Origin: Allobosea sp. 12-68-7
Lineage (GTDB): Bacteria; Pseudomonadota; Alphaproteobacteria; Rhizobiales; Beijerinckiaceae
Reading direction: 5' to 3'
Length of the DNA: 39,799 nucleotides
Assembly (NCBI GenBank): GCA_002279705.1
Contig: NCCO01000008.1
Span: forward strand, 1 to 39,799
Position numbers and translations under genes: made by a program. The notes under the pieces are model-generated. The model had not been told where the DNA came from, made no database searches, and saw nothing but the letters and a program-made list of their open reading frames with translations. Each line of letters starts with the position of its first letter. Position 1 is the first letter of the stretch. Of the stretch, positions 23,269-32,347 are shown piece after piece.

Positions 23269-23381
23269 GGCGGTGCGCCTCGCAAACCTGGCCGATCGAT
23301 CCTCGTCCGCCGCAGCTGAAAGCCAAGCAACCGAGTCGTGTTGAGAAACGCTAGGGTGCCCTGTTTACAGGTTTAAGACGT

Positions 23382-24404
23382 TCACGGCGGCGGCTCGCCC
23401 GGCGTCGCCCCAGACGGTGCCCTGGCAACGGGCTCCGACGGTTCTTGCTCCGCTGTCGACGCCGATGGGGGGCGGTGAAGCCAGGCCCGCCAGTAGTCCC
23501 GCCAGCCAGGAGAGCGCAGGCGCTCGGCGAACGCGGCGACCCGGGCCGTGCGCTCGGCGCGGGCCAAGGTGAGAGCTTCGCGGAGCACGACCCAGCGCGG
23601 CGCCGAGAGCGTCGCCGGCCGCGGTGGCGCCATCCTCTCCTGCCAAGCTTGCGCGGCGGTCTTGCCTTCGAAGGGATGGCTGCCGGCGAGAATGAGATAA
23701 GCGATCACGGCGAAGGAGAAGACGTCGTCACGCGCGTCGGGACTATCGCCCCCCAGCATTTCGAGGGAGGCATAGGCCGGTGTGACCGCCCGCAACCGGT
23801 CGATGTAGAGCGAGGTATCGTCGTCATCGAGCGGCTGGTCGCGCCGCGCCGTCGCCTGTGCTGTTCCAAAATCAATCAGTTTCACGCCGCCGTCGCGGGT
23901 GATGAAGATGTTGCCCGGCTTGATGTCGCCATGGATCATGCCAGCGGCATGGGCGGCGCTGAGCCCGGCGCCGACACCGGCGATGATACGCAGGGCTACC
24001 GCAGGCTCCAGCGGCTGCCCTTCCCGCTCTGCCAGGGCCCGGGCGAGCGTCTTGCCATGCAGCAACTCCATCACCAGGAAATGCAGCGAGCCGTCCTCGT
24101 CGGAATCATAGACGCGGACGATGTTGGGGTGCTGGAGTTCGAGCAGACGCCGCCCTTCGCGGTGGAGCAGCGCGATCGCGTCCTGCCGATAGCCTTCGTC
24201 GACATCGATGACCTTGAGGGCGACGTCGGTGTCGATGGCGCGGGCGCGTACGCGTACGAGGTCGATCGCGCGATAGACCGTGCTCATGCCACCTCGTCCG
24301 ATGACGTCGATGATCTTGAAGCGCTCGCGCACCTTCGTGCCGAGCGGAATCGGCAAGGCCCGCTCGAGAGGCTTGGGATGGATTCTGCCGCGACTGCGTT
24401 TCAT
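23382..24404 (-). CDS. Serine/threonine kinase of the T6SS phosphorylation pathway (PpkA-like)
   Basis: The protein has 340 residues. It has a Hanks kinase core with Gly loop GRGGMSTVY (36-44), Lys64 in VALKVI, catalytic loop IHGDIKPGN (157-165, non-RD), DFG at 178-180 and YASLEML in the activation segment. The C-terminus is a Pro/Ser/Glu-rich tail without the membrane segment and periplasmic sensor found in Pseudomonas PpkA, so the kinase must be cytosolic or recruited. In known systems such a kinase phosphorylates the FHA protein (Fha/TagH) or TssL to switch on firing, and PppA reverses it. Here it follows the PP2C gene by 93 bases on the same strand and precedes vgrG. Confidence 0.88.
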   Translation of the reverse strand: MKRSRGRIHPKPLERALPIPLGTKVRERFKIIDVIGRGGMSTVYRAIDLVRVRARAIDTDVALKVIDVDEGYRQDAIALLHREGRRLLELQHPNIVRVYDSDEDGSLHFLVMELLHGKTLARALAEREGQPLEPAVALRIIAGVGAGLSAAHAAGMIHGDIKPGNIFITRDGGVKLIDFGTAQATARRDQPLDDDDTSLYIDRLRAVTPAYASLEMLGGDSPDARDDVFSFAVIAYLILAGSHPFEGKTAAQAWQERMAPPRPATLSAPRWVVLREALTLARAERTARVAAFAERLRSPGWRDYWRAWLHRPPSASTAEQEPSEPVARAPSGATPGEPPP

Positions 24405-24497
24405 CGACTGCTTTTCACAGATTTTGTTGTCACGAGCTTGACTGGAGGATCTTCGTCGATCGGTGTCGTCGCGACTCTTGCCATGCCGTGCGGGTCG

Positions 24498-25199
24498 TCA
24501 GCGGCAGCGCGCGATGACGGCCGTGATGTCGTCGCGACCGCCGGCCACGATGGCCCGGGCGACCAGGCGCTCGGCGAGGCCCGATAGTGGCTCGCTCAGA
24601 AAGCCGGCGATGTCCTCATCGCTGAGGGCCTTGTTCAGGCCGTCGCTGCAAACGAGGAGCGTATCGCCCGGATGGATCTCGGTGACGGCGCGCTCGATCT
24701 CGACCTGGGCGGCCGAGCCGACCGCACGCGTCAGGACATGGCTGTTGCCGCTATCCTCTTCCTCGGCCAGCGAATGGTCGCGCGTCAGCTGCGACAACTG
24801 CCCGCCGCTGAATCGGTAAACGCGCGAATCGCCGACCCAGAGACTGACCGCCATGCCTTCTCCCACCAGCGCGACCGCGACGGTCGAGCCGATGATGTCC
24901 TTGTGCAGGGAGCTTGCGGCCCTGGCGCGCAGCGCGCCGTTCACGGCCTCGATCGCCTCTTCCGCCAGTGCCACCCGGACGGCGAGCGCGGCTCCCGGCT
25001 CCACCACCGCCCGCAGGATTTCGACGATCGACTGGCTGGCGAGGTCGCCGGCGGCATGGCCACCCATGCCGTCGGCGACCGCAAAGAGCCCCGCCTCACA
25101 CCAGGCCGAGTAGGAGTCCTGGTTTTGCGCATGATGGGGACCACAGTGCGTCGCGGCGGATGTCTCCCAGATCTCGGCCAGATCGAATACGGTCGTCAC
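24498..25199 (-). CDS. PP2C-type serine/threonine phosphatase (PppA-like)
   Basis: A 233-residue PPM phosphatase. Metal-binding motifs are in place: NQDSY near residue 26, ADGMGGHAAGD (42-52), GDSRVYR, VCSDGLNKAL and GGRDDITAV near the end. It removes phosphate from Ser/Thr using Mn/Mg. In T6SS clusters the equivalent PppA opposes the kinase and lowers secretion. It starts at a GTG only 2 bases after the tagF stop, and no ATG gives a better start. Its single-domain form also fits the phosphatase role missing from the RsbW/RsbV-like pair at 12285-13136, though that is speculation. Confidence 0.92.
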   Translation of the reverse strand: MTTVFDLAEIWETSAATHCGPHHAQNQDSYSAWCEAGLFAVADGMGGHAAGDLASQSIVEILRAVVEPGAALAVRVALAEEAIEAVNGALRARAASSLHKDIIGSTVAVALVGEGMAVSLWVGDSRVYRFSGGQLSQLTRDHSLAEEEDSGNSHVLTRAVGSAAQVEIERAVTEIHPGDTLLVCSDGLNKALSDEDIAGFLSEPLSGLAERLVARAIVAGGRDDITAVIARCR

Positions 25200-25201
25200 G
25201 A

Positions 25202-25918
25202 CTACGGTTCTCCGCTGCTGAGGATCCAGCCATGGCGCAGCCAGTCGCCATCAAGAAGGCCGGCGAAGGCCGCCGGTGCGGGCATGCCCTGGCAGCGCAG
25301 CGCCGCCGGGGCATGCTGGTTCCACCGCTCATGCCACCAGACGCTGCAGCCACCCGCCGCCTTCCCCCGCGCGGCCAGATTCGGCAGCACCGATGTCGTT
25401 CCGGCCACTCCGACCAGGAGTTGCGCCTGTGGCACGTCCCGCGCGGCGAAGCTCTGGGGCGTCGACTCGACGAGAGCGGCGAGGGCGGCCTCGACCTGTC
25501 GGGTTGTCCGCGCCAGCATGGCGTCAATCGGTTGCTGGGTCGCAATCAGCCCGAGTGCGGCAGCTTCCAGCCTTTCGAGCAGTGGCTCGAGGCCGAGCAC
25601 CTCGGATGGTATCGCTTCGTCGGCGGGCCGCTCCAACGCCAAGGTCAGCGGAAAATACCGCCGGACCCTGTCGATCGAGCTGACCAATACGCCGCACCAG
25701 CCGCTTTCATCGATGATCCCGGGCTCGATCACGAACCGCCAGGGCGGGCTGAGGAGGTAGGCATCTGCCCAGTTGGCGCCGAGCGCGTCACGGCTTTCGG
25801 CGAGAGACTGCGACAACCACATGTCCCAGGGACGGACGAACCGGCCGGGAAGGCCGCGCTGAACGAAGTCGCCCTCCCAGGGCAGTTTTCCGAACAAGCC
25901 GAAGACGGGCGGGTTCAT
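25202..25918 (-). CDS. tagF: T6SS-associated protein TagF
   Basis: A 238-residue DUF2094/TagF protein. The family start FGLFGKLPWEGDFVQRGLP is clear, followed by RPWDMWLSQSLAESRDALG, SGWCGVLVSSIDRVRRYFPLT, and a C-terminal SVWWHERW block. TagF represses T6SS after translation: in Pseudomonas and Agrobacterium it acts on the Fha protein and alongside the PpkA/PppA pathway. In some bacteria it is fused to PppA; here the two are separate but only 2 bases apart. The ATG overlaps the tssM stop by one base (TGATG); a GTG immediately upstream is the alternative. Confidence 0.93.
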   Translation of the reverse strand: MNPPVFGLFGKLPWEGDFVQRGLPGRFVRPWDMWLSQSLAESRDALGANWADAYLLSPPWRFVIEPGIIDESGWCGVLVSSIDRVRRYFPLTLALERPADEAIPSEVLGLEPLLERLEAAALGLIATQQPIDAMLARTTRQVEAALAALVESTPQSFAARDVPQAQLLVGVAGTTSVLPNLAARGKAAGGCSVWWHERWNQHAPAALRCQGMPAPAAFAGLLDGDWLRHGWILSSGEP

Positions 25919-28900
25919 CACAGCGAATCGGGGCAGCGGAAGGCACGCAGCACCCCGAGGCTGAACGGGTTGTTGATGCTGGCGGCGCGCAACTGGTAGA
26001 TGACCCGGGCGCCGGCCTCGGTGGCGATGGTAATGCCGAAGCGGTCGGCCCCGCCTCGAGCGGCCAGGCTCGCCCCGTCGATCATGCGAAACAGCGCCCA
26101 GGCGCCGGTCCGCTCGACGCGCGTATCCTTGCCAGTCAGATCGGTCAGCGTGACCGCGACGCTGCTGGCGTCGCTACGGGTCGGCCATTCGAGATCGTAG
26201 GACCGCGTCGCCTCGTGGCGGTAGATCAAATCGCGACCGTCGATCGACATGGTCGCGCGCAAGAGGCGAGAATCCAGGAAGACGGGGCGCAGGCTGAACT
26301 TGACCGAGGGTGCGGCGCCGGTTCCGGTGAAGAAAGCGGCCCGGATCATGCGGGCGCGGTTGAACTGCTGCAGCGCCTCGCTGCGCAGGGGCAACGCCGT
26401 CCCGTCCACGATCGCAGGAGAGTAGCCGCTGCGCTGGTCGAGCACGAAGGGCGACATGAACTTCTGAAAAAACTCGTCGATCAGTCCACCGGGACGGAAG
26501 AAATCGCTGAAATCTCGCAGGGAGACCTCCTCGCGGGCATCGCCGAACATCGGATAGCGCTGATCGAGAGCGCCCTGGCAGACGGGGAGGATGTCGCGCC
26601 GCCAAGCTTCGTTGACGTAACCCAGAGACTGGGTGAGCATCGCATTGCCACTCGAATTGGCGACATCGCGCATCACGCCGCGGACCGGATCCGGGCGCAA
26701 GGCGGAATCGGCACGCAGCTGGGCGAACGCATCCGTGCTGCCCTGGTCCTTGCGGCGGACGACGAGCTGATAGGCCGCCTGGCGCGGGTCGGGCGCATTC
26801 GCCACGTTGCTGATCGCACCATAGACGCCGCCGAAGAGTTCTCGCACCCGCGCCATCCCGGGCTGGGCACCGCCGGTCGGCGCGACGAGCTCGACCAATG
26901 GCCGAAACGGCGCCCCGATCGCAATGCCCGGCCAGGGCGCGTCGCCAAGTGCGGCCGCGACCCCCGCATTGGCCGCGCTGCTCGCCGCCGCAGCGATCAG
27001 CCCACCGCCGACGGCGGCGACGGGGCCTGGCGTCGCCGCGCCGGCTGCAGCCGCGGCTTGTTCGCCCGGGAGCGGCAATTCGGTGTTGGTGCGCACCACG
27101 CCCACGAGCCGGTCCAACGGCGAGTTGGCGGCCGCCAGGGCCTGCACGGCAGCCAGACCACGCTGCATGTCGGTGAACGGCACCAGCGAGACATTCGCGA
27201 TCGCGGCCTGCCAGGCGCGCGTGTAGTCGGCGACATATCGGTCCATGACCTCGCGCGCGATGCCCTGAACGACACTGTCTCCGGGCTGGTCGCCGCCGGT
27301 CACCCAATCGACGCCGAGCTCCTCCCGGATCAGCACCGGCAGGCGCGGCAGCACGAATTCGTAGAACCCCTCCCGCGTGAAGGCCGAGGGAATGATCGAG
27401 ACCGCCTCGCTGCTCCGGGCCGAGGCGATCTGGAGGGCGCCCGGGCCCACCACCGACGACAGGTTGACCGGGCGCAGCCGCGGATTCTGGGCCGCTTCGC
27501 GCAGCAGGCGGGCATAGACCTGCTCGGTGCGTGGCGTGCGCGTCAGCCGCGACCTGACATAGTCGACCAGCCGGGGGTCGAGGATCATCGGGCGCGGCAG
27601 AAGGCTGGCCATCCGCTCGACATGGCCGAACAACTCGGCGGCCTTGGTGCGGTCGACCGGAAAGGCGAGCTGGGTCTCCTCACGGGCGGTCTTGAGGATC
27701 GCAGCGCGGTCGAAACGCGCCGGATCCCCGAGCATGAGATAGCTGCGCAACAGGTCGCGGACCGCCTCGGTGTCGGCACCGACCTGGATCAGCCCGTTCA
27801 GGCGTTCCGCGATGCGCGTCGCAAGCGCGGGCAACAGCCGCTCGATGAGCATCTTGTCGCGGATCTCGTCCGCCAGCGGCGCAAGCGTCGGGGTGGCGGC
27901 GAGGCCGATGCCATCGAGCCAGGCGAAGAAGCCACTGCGCCCGGTTGCCTCCCGCATCGCATCGATCGCGTTCAGGGCCGGCAGCAGCGAGGCCACCGTC
28001 GGCCGCGGCCCGATCTCTGAAATACGCGTCTGGGCCAGCGTCGCCGCCTCGGCGGTGGCGACGATGCGCGCATCGCTGCGGCTGGCGGCACCCCACCACA
28101 ACAGCGAAAATCCGATCAGGAGCGCGACCGCGACCGCGTAGCCTGCGCTCTGGGCCATCACCAATCGGCGCTCGAGCTTGCGGTCGACGCCGACAAGTCC
28201 CTGCTCCTCGAAGACGACATCGGTCAGCAGGCGGTTGATGAAGAAGGCCTTGCCCTGGCCCGAGAACGGAGCTCGCTGCGCGCCCGACAGGCCGAAGCTG
28301 CGGCCAAGAGCCGCCAGCACGCGATCGATCGGCGTGCCCTCCTGCGTGCCGCTGGTAAAGTAGATCCCGCGCAGCTTGCAGTGAGCTTCGAACCGGCTCG
28401 GCTTGAACACCTCGTGGACGAAGCTGCCGAGATCCCGACGCAGACTCGCAAATTCCTTGGGGAAGATGAAGATTCGCCCGCGCCGGCTCAGACTGCGCTC
28501 GGCATGGGCGCGTTCGGGCATCAGCAGTTCCAGCCGCTCGGCCAGGCCGCGGAAGTTATGGTCGAAGGTCTCCGCCAGTTTTGCGGTCGCGGACGGATCG
28601 ACCGGTAAGGTCATGCCCCAGACCTGGCCGCGCGGCGCTTCCGCCATACCGTCGAAGAATTCGGTGAAACCGGCGACGAGATCGCATTTCGTGATGACCA
28701 GATAGGTCGGCAGCTCCAATCCGAAGGTCTGGGTGAGCTCCTGCAGGCGCGCGCGCAAGGCCGCGATATGACGCTTCCGCTCCGCTTCGCTCTGCAGCAG
28801 GACATCTGACAGGCTGATCGCCAGAATGATGCCGTTGAGAGGCCGCCGGCTGCGATGCGTCTTCAGCAGGTCGAGAAAGCCGCGCCAGGCCGCGCGATCG

Positions 28901-29502
28901 ACGGCATTGCCGCTGTCTTGCGTGGTGTAACGACCCGCAGTGTCGATCAGCACCGCCTGCTCTGTGAACCACCAGTCGCAATGGCGGGTGCCGCCGAGCC
29001 CGGCCACAGGGTCGTTGCCGAACTTCCCGGCCAGGGGAAAATCCAGCCCCGAATTCTTCAGAATGGTCGTCTTTCCGGCGCCGGGCGGGCCGATGATGAC
29101 GTACCAGGGCAACTCGAAGAGATAGCCATTGCCCTTCTTGCCGGCGAAAATGGTCTCGCGCAGCGCACCGAGTGCGCCTTCGAAGCGCTCGCGAATGATC
29201 GCGACCTCCTCGACCCCGCCGCTGTCGGCCATCGAGGCCAGACCCTCGGTATCGAGCAGGGATTTGATCATGCGCGCGTTGGCGCGCCTCGCGAGGAACA
29301 GCCGCAGCAACCCGATGCCTAGCAATGATGCCAGCAGCAGGACGATGGCGGAGAACCGGTTCTCGATCGGCGCCAGCGGCGCTGCGCCACCCAGCACGAG
29401 ATAGGGGCCCGCGAACCAGATCAGAACACAGAGCGCCGCAAGCCCGAGCAGGGTCACCAGCCCGCGCAGGCTCAGGAATCCGAGCGCGAAGGAGCGGATC
29501 AC
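25918..29502 (-). CDS. tssM: T6SS membrane-complex protein TssM (IcmF)
   Basis: The protein has 1194 residues, normal for TssM. Two N-terminal membrane segments (about 14-36 and 51-70) are followed by a cytosolic GTPase-like domain with an intact Walker A, GPPGAGKT (138-145), DTAG (187-190) and TKCD (271-274). A third membrane segment (about 454-471) precedes a large periplasmic part that ends in the TssJ-binding beta domain. It spans the inner membrane with TssL and reaches the TssJ lipoprotein to form the docking channel. It starts at a GTG whose bases overlap the tssL stop (GTGA), so translation is coupled. A low-complexity Ala/Gly-rich patch lies near residue 830. Confidence 0.95.
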   Translation of the reverse strand: MIRSFALGFLSLRGLVTLLGLAALCVLIWFAGPYLVLGGAAPLAPIENRFSAIVLLLASLLGIGLLRLFLARRANARMIKSLLDTEGLASMADSGGVEEVAIIRERFEGALGALRETIFAGKKGNGYLFELPWYVIIGPPGAGKTTILKNSGLDFPLAGKFGNDPVAGLGGTRHCDWWFTEQAVLIDTAGRYTTQDSGNAVDRAAWRGFLDLLKTHRSRRPLNGIILAISLSDVLLQSEAERKRHIAALRARLQELTQTFGLELPTYLVITKCDLVAGFTEFFDGMAEAPRGQVWGMTLPVDPSATAKLAETFDHNFRGLAERLELLMPERAHAERSLSRRGRIFIFPKEFASLRRDLGSFVHEVFKPSRFEAHCKLRGIYFTSGTQEGTPIDRVLAALGRSFGLSGAQRAPFSGQGKAFFINRLLTDVVFEEQGLVGVDRKLERRLVMAQSAGYAVAVALLIGFSLLWWGAASRSDARIVATAEAATLAQTRISEIGPRPTVASLLPALNAIDAMREATGRSGFFAWLDGIGLAATPTLAPLADEIRDKMLIERLLPALATRIAERLNGLIQVGADTEAVRDLLRSYLMLGDPARFDRAAILKTAREETQLAFPVDRTKAAELFGHVERMASLLPRPMILDPRLVDYVRSRLTRTPRTEQVYARLLREAAQNPRLRPVNLSSVVGPGALQIASARSSEAVSIIPSAFTREGFYEFVLPRLPVLIREELGVDWVTGGDQPGDSVVQGIAREVMDRYVADYTRAWQAAIANVSLVPFTDMQRGLAAVQALAAANSPLDRLVGVVRTNTELPLPGEQAAAAAGAATPGPVAAVGGGLIAAAASSAANAGVAAALGDAPWPGIAIGAPFRPLVELVAPTGGAQPGMARVRELFGGVYGAISNVANAPDPRQAAYQLVVRRKDQGSTDAFAQLRADSALRPDPVRGVMRDVANSSGNAMLTQSLGYVNEAWRRDILPVCQGALDQRYPMFGDAREEVSLRDFSDFFRPGGLIDEFFQKFMSPFVLDQRSGYSPAIVDGTALPLRSEALQQFNRARMIRAAFFTGTGAAPSVKFSLRPVFLDSRLLRATMSIDGRDLIYRHEATRSYDLEWPTRSDASSVAVTLTDLTGKDTRVERTGAWALFRMIDGASLAARGGADRFGITIATEAGARVIYQLRAASINNPFSLGVLRAFRCPDSL

Positions 29503-30442
29503 GGCGCTGTTCCCGGCGATACCGAGGTCGCCAGCCCACGCAACTGCTCGACGACGGGTGCGAGATGGCTGCTCAGCCGGTAGTGCTGATAACTATAGAT
29601 GCAGACGAGCAAAAAGCCGGTCACTGCAAAGACGACCCAGAGCGGTACGAAGCTGCGCAGCGTCTTCTGGCCGCTGACACCGCGCCATTCCGCCGACAGC
29701 TCGGACGGTGGCGGCGGTGAATGCTGTGCGACCAGCGTCCCGACCTCGTCGCGCAGATCGGCCAGACGCTCGCGGCCATTGTCGAGGACGCGATGCATGC
29801 CCTCGAAGCCCAGGAGCAGCACGAGGTTCATCAGCTTCAGCAGAGGCAGGTTCTTCCGGGGCTCGCTCTTGACCCGGTCGAGAATCGCGAACACCTTTTC
29901 GCCTCCCCAGGTCTCGTTGTGGAAGCGATTGAGCAGCGAACTGGTGCTCCAGGTGCTGGCGCTGCCCCAGGGCGTCGTCATCACCGTTTCGTCGATGAGC
30001 GAGCAGAGGATGTAGCGGGCGGCGGCGATGTCACCCGCCGCAGCGCCGTATTTGACCGCCAATTCCTCGAACTGCTGGACCTGGCTGACCACCTCCGCAC
30101 GCAATGTCGCGACATCGGCGAACTCCACCGAGTCGCGCAGCTGCGCGACGAGCACCAGCAGGCGGCTGGCGGCGGCAATGATCGCGTCGGCCGGCGCGGT
30201 CGGCTCGCTGGCGAGTTGCAGACCCGTATCCTTGCCGGACTCCCGTGACGCGACGACGCCTCGCGGCGGACGTGCGACGATGTCACCGCGACAGAGGGCG
30301 CCTGCGCCGGTCGCGGTGGCATGATCGGCGTCGTCGGCAGGTCATAGGCGGGGGGCGGCGCCGCACGCGGCTGGAGCAACCCGGCCGGCTTGTGGCCGAC
30401 CACCGTTGGCGCATCCAGGCTCGGGTCGGGCGTCGGCTTCAC
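29499..30442 (-). pseudogene. tssL: T6SS protein TssL (DotU/IcmH), split by an apparent frameshift
   Basis: The start is fixed by the ATG at 30442, which overlaps the tssK stop (ATGA). That frame gives a believable Pro-rich TssL N-terminus (MKPTPDPSLDAPTVVGHKP, then PPRPAQAP) and then turns into nonsense-like sequence that stops near 29981. The conserved DotU domain is one frame away: AIIAAASRLLVLVAQLRDS, then ARYILCSLIDETVMTTPWG, HNETWGGEKVFAILDR, and the C-terminal membrane anchor PLWVVFAVTGFLLVCIYSY. The second frame is closed by a TGA at 30342-30344 and has no ATG or GTG before the GTG at 30155, so the shift (equivalent to one missing base) lies between about 30341 and 30170. The whole would be about 314 residues. 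No slippery heptamer is evident. It is either a real mutation that should disable the membrane complex or a sequencing error. Confidence 0.85.
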
Positions 30443-31770
30443 GATTTCTTCCCGCGGATCGCCCAGAATTCGAGATGGAGATCGGCGTAGTCGCCGCTGA
30501 CATGGAGGGCGACCGCGGCCGAGCGTGTCAGGTTGCGCCAGAGTTCCACGTTCTGGTCGAGCTCGAAATAGACGCCGCCCTGGAGAAAGGGCAGTTCGCG
30601 CGGTGCGACTGGCAAGGCCCGCAGGGGTATGCCGGGCAATTGCAGATTGACGAGGTCGCGGATCTGCTCGACCGAGCCGATCTTCATCGCGATCGGCAAT
30701 TGGCTGCGCAGGCTTTCCGTCGGAATGCTCGCTGTCGCGATCAGGATGAAGCGGCCGTCCTGGAACAAGGTGCGGTCAGCGATCGTCGACAGGCGGATGC
30801 CATAGCCGCGGTCCTGCAACGGCAGAGCAACGGCGTTGCGCTCGACAAGGGTTGCCAGCAACTGCCGCAACTGGTCGAGAACGGGAGCGAAAGCGGCGTC
30901 GAGATCGAGGTGGTTATAGGCCGGAAAGTCGGCGCCGCGCCTGCGCCCGCTGGTGAAGCTCGACAAGGTGCCGGCCAGCGCGACGCTGCCACGGTAGACC
31001 GTCTCGGGATGGAGGCCCGGCGTCGCAGCGAAGTGATCGAAGATCGCCTCCTGACCATTGACGATCGAGAGGATCAGCAAATCGATGAGACCGCCGCTTT
31101 CGGCCGTAGCCTGAGCCGGGTCGGTCTGGCCGGCCAAAGCCTCGGCCCGGCTGCGCAGCAACGAGCGGATCTCGTTGACGATCCGCAGCAGCCTCGGCGA
31201 GGCGTGGAAGTTGAGGCAGGGCGGAACATAGTTTTCGTCGAGCAGGATCGCGCCGGCCGCGTCGACCTCACGGATGCGGGCCACCGGCAGGGTCACGAGG
31301 TCGTCTTCGGATTCGCCTTCGATCAGAAGGCGCGGCGCGAGGCGTGCCACACGCAGCACCACGCTGCCTCGCTCAGGCGCCGTCGTGTCGCGCATCGGTT
31401 GCTCGACCGGGTCGTAGCGGCGCCGACCGACCGTGCCGATCTCGGCCCCGTCGAGCGCCCGGACGGGAAGCGCGACCTTGACCAGCGCATTCTTGAGGTT
31501 CGGCGGTACGGCGCGCGCCTCGAACGGCGCTTGCGACGTGTCGTCGAGCACCGCACCGTCCGGCATCACCGCCCGGATGCGGGCGATGCCGATCCGCCCG
31601 AGCGGCAGCAACTCATCCGCGAGAACCAGAGAGCGCAGGCCCCAACCGAAGGCCGTCATGCCAGCCGAGCGCCCTTCGAGGACGTGCTCGATCCAGCGGT
31701 CATATTGCTGGAAATGCTGGGGTCGGATCAACATGCCTTCCGACCAGAGCGGCTTGCTGACCAGGGTCAT
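30439..31770 (-). CDS. tssK: T6SS baseplate protein TssK
   Basis: A 443-residue TssK (VasE/ImpJ) protein. It starts with the family hallmark LWSEGMLIRPQHFQQYDRW, followed by GWGLRSLVLADELLPLGRI and later NYVPPCLNFHASPRLLRIV. The C-terminus (VYFELDQNVELWRNL, then HLEFWAIR) also matches. TssK trimers link the baseplate (TssEFG-VgrG) to the membrane proteins TssL/TssM. An ATG at 31770 is used because it gives the normal N-terminus; an open extension to 31833 adds 21 unlike residues. The stop overlaps the tssL start. Intact in one frame, unlike its neighbours tssL and tagH. Confidence 0.95.
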   Translation of the reverse strand: MTLVSKPLWSEGMLIRPQHFQQYDRWIEHVLEGRSAGMTAFGWGLRSLVLADELLPLGRIGIARIRAVMPDGAVLDDTSQAPFEARAVPPNLKNALVKVALPVRALDGAEIGTVGRRRYDPVEQPMRDTTAPERGSVVLRVARLAPRLLIEGESEDDLVTLPVARIREVDAAGAILLDENYVPPCLNFHASPRLLRIVNEIRSLLRSRAEALAGQTDPAQATAESGGLIDLLILSIVNGQEAIFDHFAATPGLHPETVYRGSVALAGTLSSFTSGRRRGADFPAYNHLDLDAAFAPVLDQLRQLLATLVERNAVALPLQDRGYGIRLSTIADRTLFQDGRFILIATASIPTESLRSQLPIAMKIGSVEQIRDLVNLQLPGIPLRALPVAPRELPFLQGGVYFELDQNVELWRNLTRSAAVALHVSGDYADLHLEFWAIRGKKS

Positions 31771-31846
31771 CTGCGGGGGCTTTCCACTGTTGTGCCGGCA
31801 CATACCCCGGCAGACCAATCCGACCTGAGCCAAGCGCGGATCATGA

Positions 31847-32347
31847 TCAGAACATGCCGAAGCTGCGTGAGGCGCGCGTCAGGGTGATCTTGACCGCCAG
31901 CGCCGTCACCTGAATGACAAAGGCGTTGTCGCGATCGGGGACGATATCGATCACCGCGCGCCACTGTGCCGTCTCGATCTCGCGGAATCCGGCGATCACA
32001 CCGATGTGCTTGGCGTCGGTCGGGGAATCGCGTTTGAAGCTCGATTTCTCGCCCGGCTTGACCTCGAATTCCCGCTTGGCGACCAGGTCGGCCCCCAGTT
32101 TGGCGCTGTCGCCATCGAGCAGCTCGAAGAAGCTGGCCTGTTCGAAGGCGGATTTCGTCTTGAGTTCGTAGACCCGCAACACCACGGGAGACGGTTCGCC
32201 ATTGGTGTTGATGTTGATCTCCTGATCGGCCTCGATGCCGAATTCGAGCGCCGTCGTCTTCACGCTCGGGGCGCCCCCGGCGCAGCCGCCGACGCCGGGG
32301 GCCGCAACCAGCCACACCAGCGTCGCCCGCCGGGTCGGGCGCATCAT
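31847..32347 (-). CDS. tssJ: T6SS outer-membrane lipoprotein TssJ
   Basis: A 166-residue protein with a lipoprotein signal: basic start MMRPTRRA, short hydrophobic core LVWLVAAPGV and a lipobox ending in Cys22 (GVGGC). The mature part is the TssJ beta-sandwich (EININTNGEPSPVVLRVYEL, FEQASFFELLDGD, GVIAGFREIETAQWRAVIDI). Lipidation anchors it under the outer membrane, where it holds the TssM periplasmic tip. The first ATG overlaps the stop of tagH (ATGA), and a second ATG follows directly. There is a 76-base gap before tssK. Confidence 0.93.
   Translation of the reverse strand: MMRPTRRATLVWLVAAPGVGGCAGGAPSVKTTALEFGIEADQEININTNGEPSPVVLRVYELKTKSAFEQASFFELLDGDSAKLGADLVAKREFEVKPGEKSSFKRDSPTDAKHIGVIAGFREIETAQWRAVIDIVPDRDNAFVIQVTALAVKITLTRASRSFGMF

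Noticed and set aside
23360..23371. CCTGT-TT-ACAGG dyad after the kinase gene as terminator or vgrG operator
   Set aside because: Only 5-base arms with a 2-base loop and no T-run; likely by chance.
23269..23381. Sigma54 promoter upstream of vgrG
   Set aside because: GGGCAC occurs, but the -12 GC is not at the required spacing.
26215..28020. Long plus-strand frame inside tssM
   Set aside because: Antisense to TssM; Asp/Arg/His/Gln-rich low-similarity sequence.
30346..30353. C-run as a programmed -1 frameshift site for tssL
   Set aside because: The target frame is closed by TGA at 30342-30344 just downstream, so a shift here could not produce TssL.
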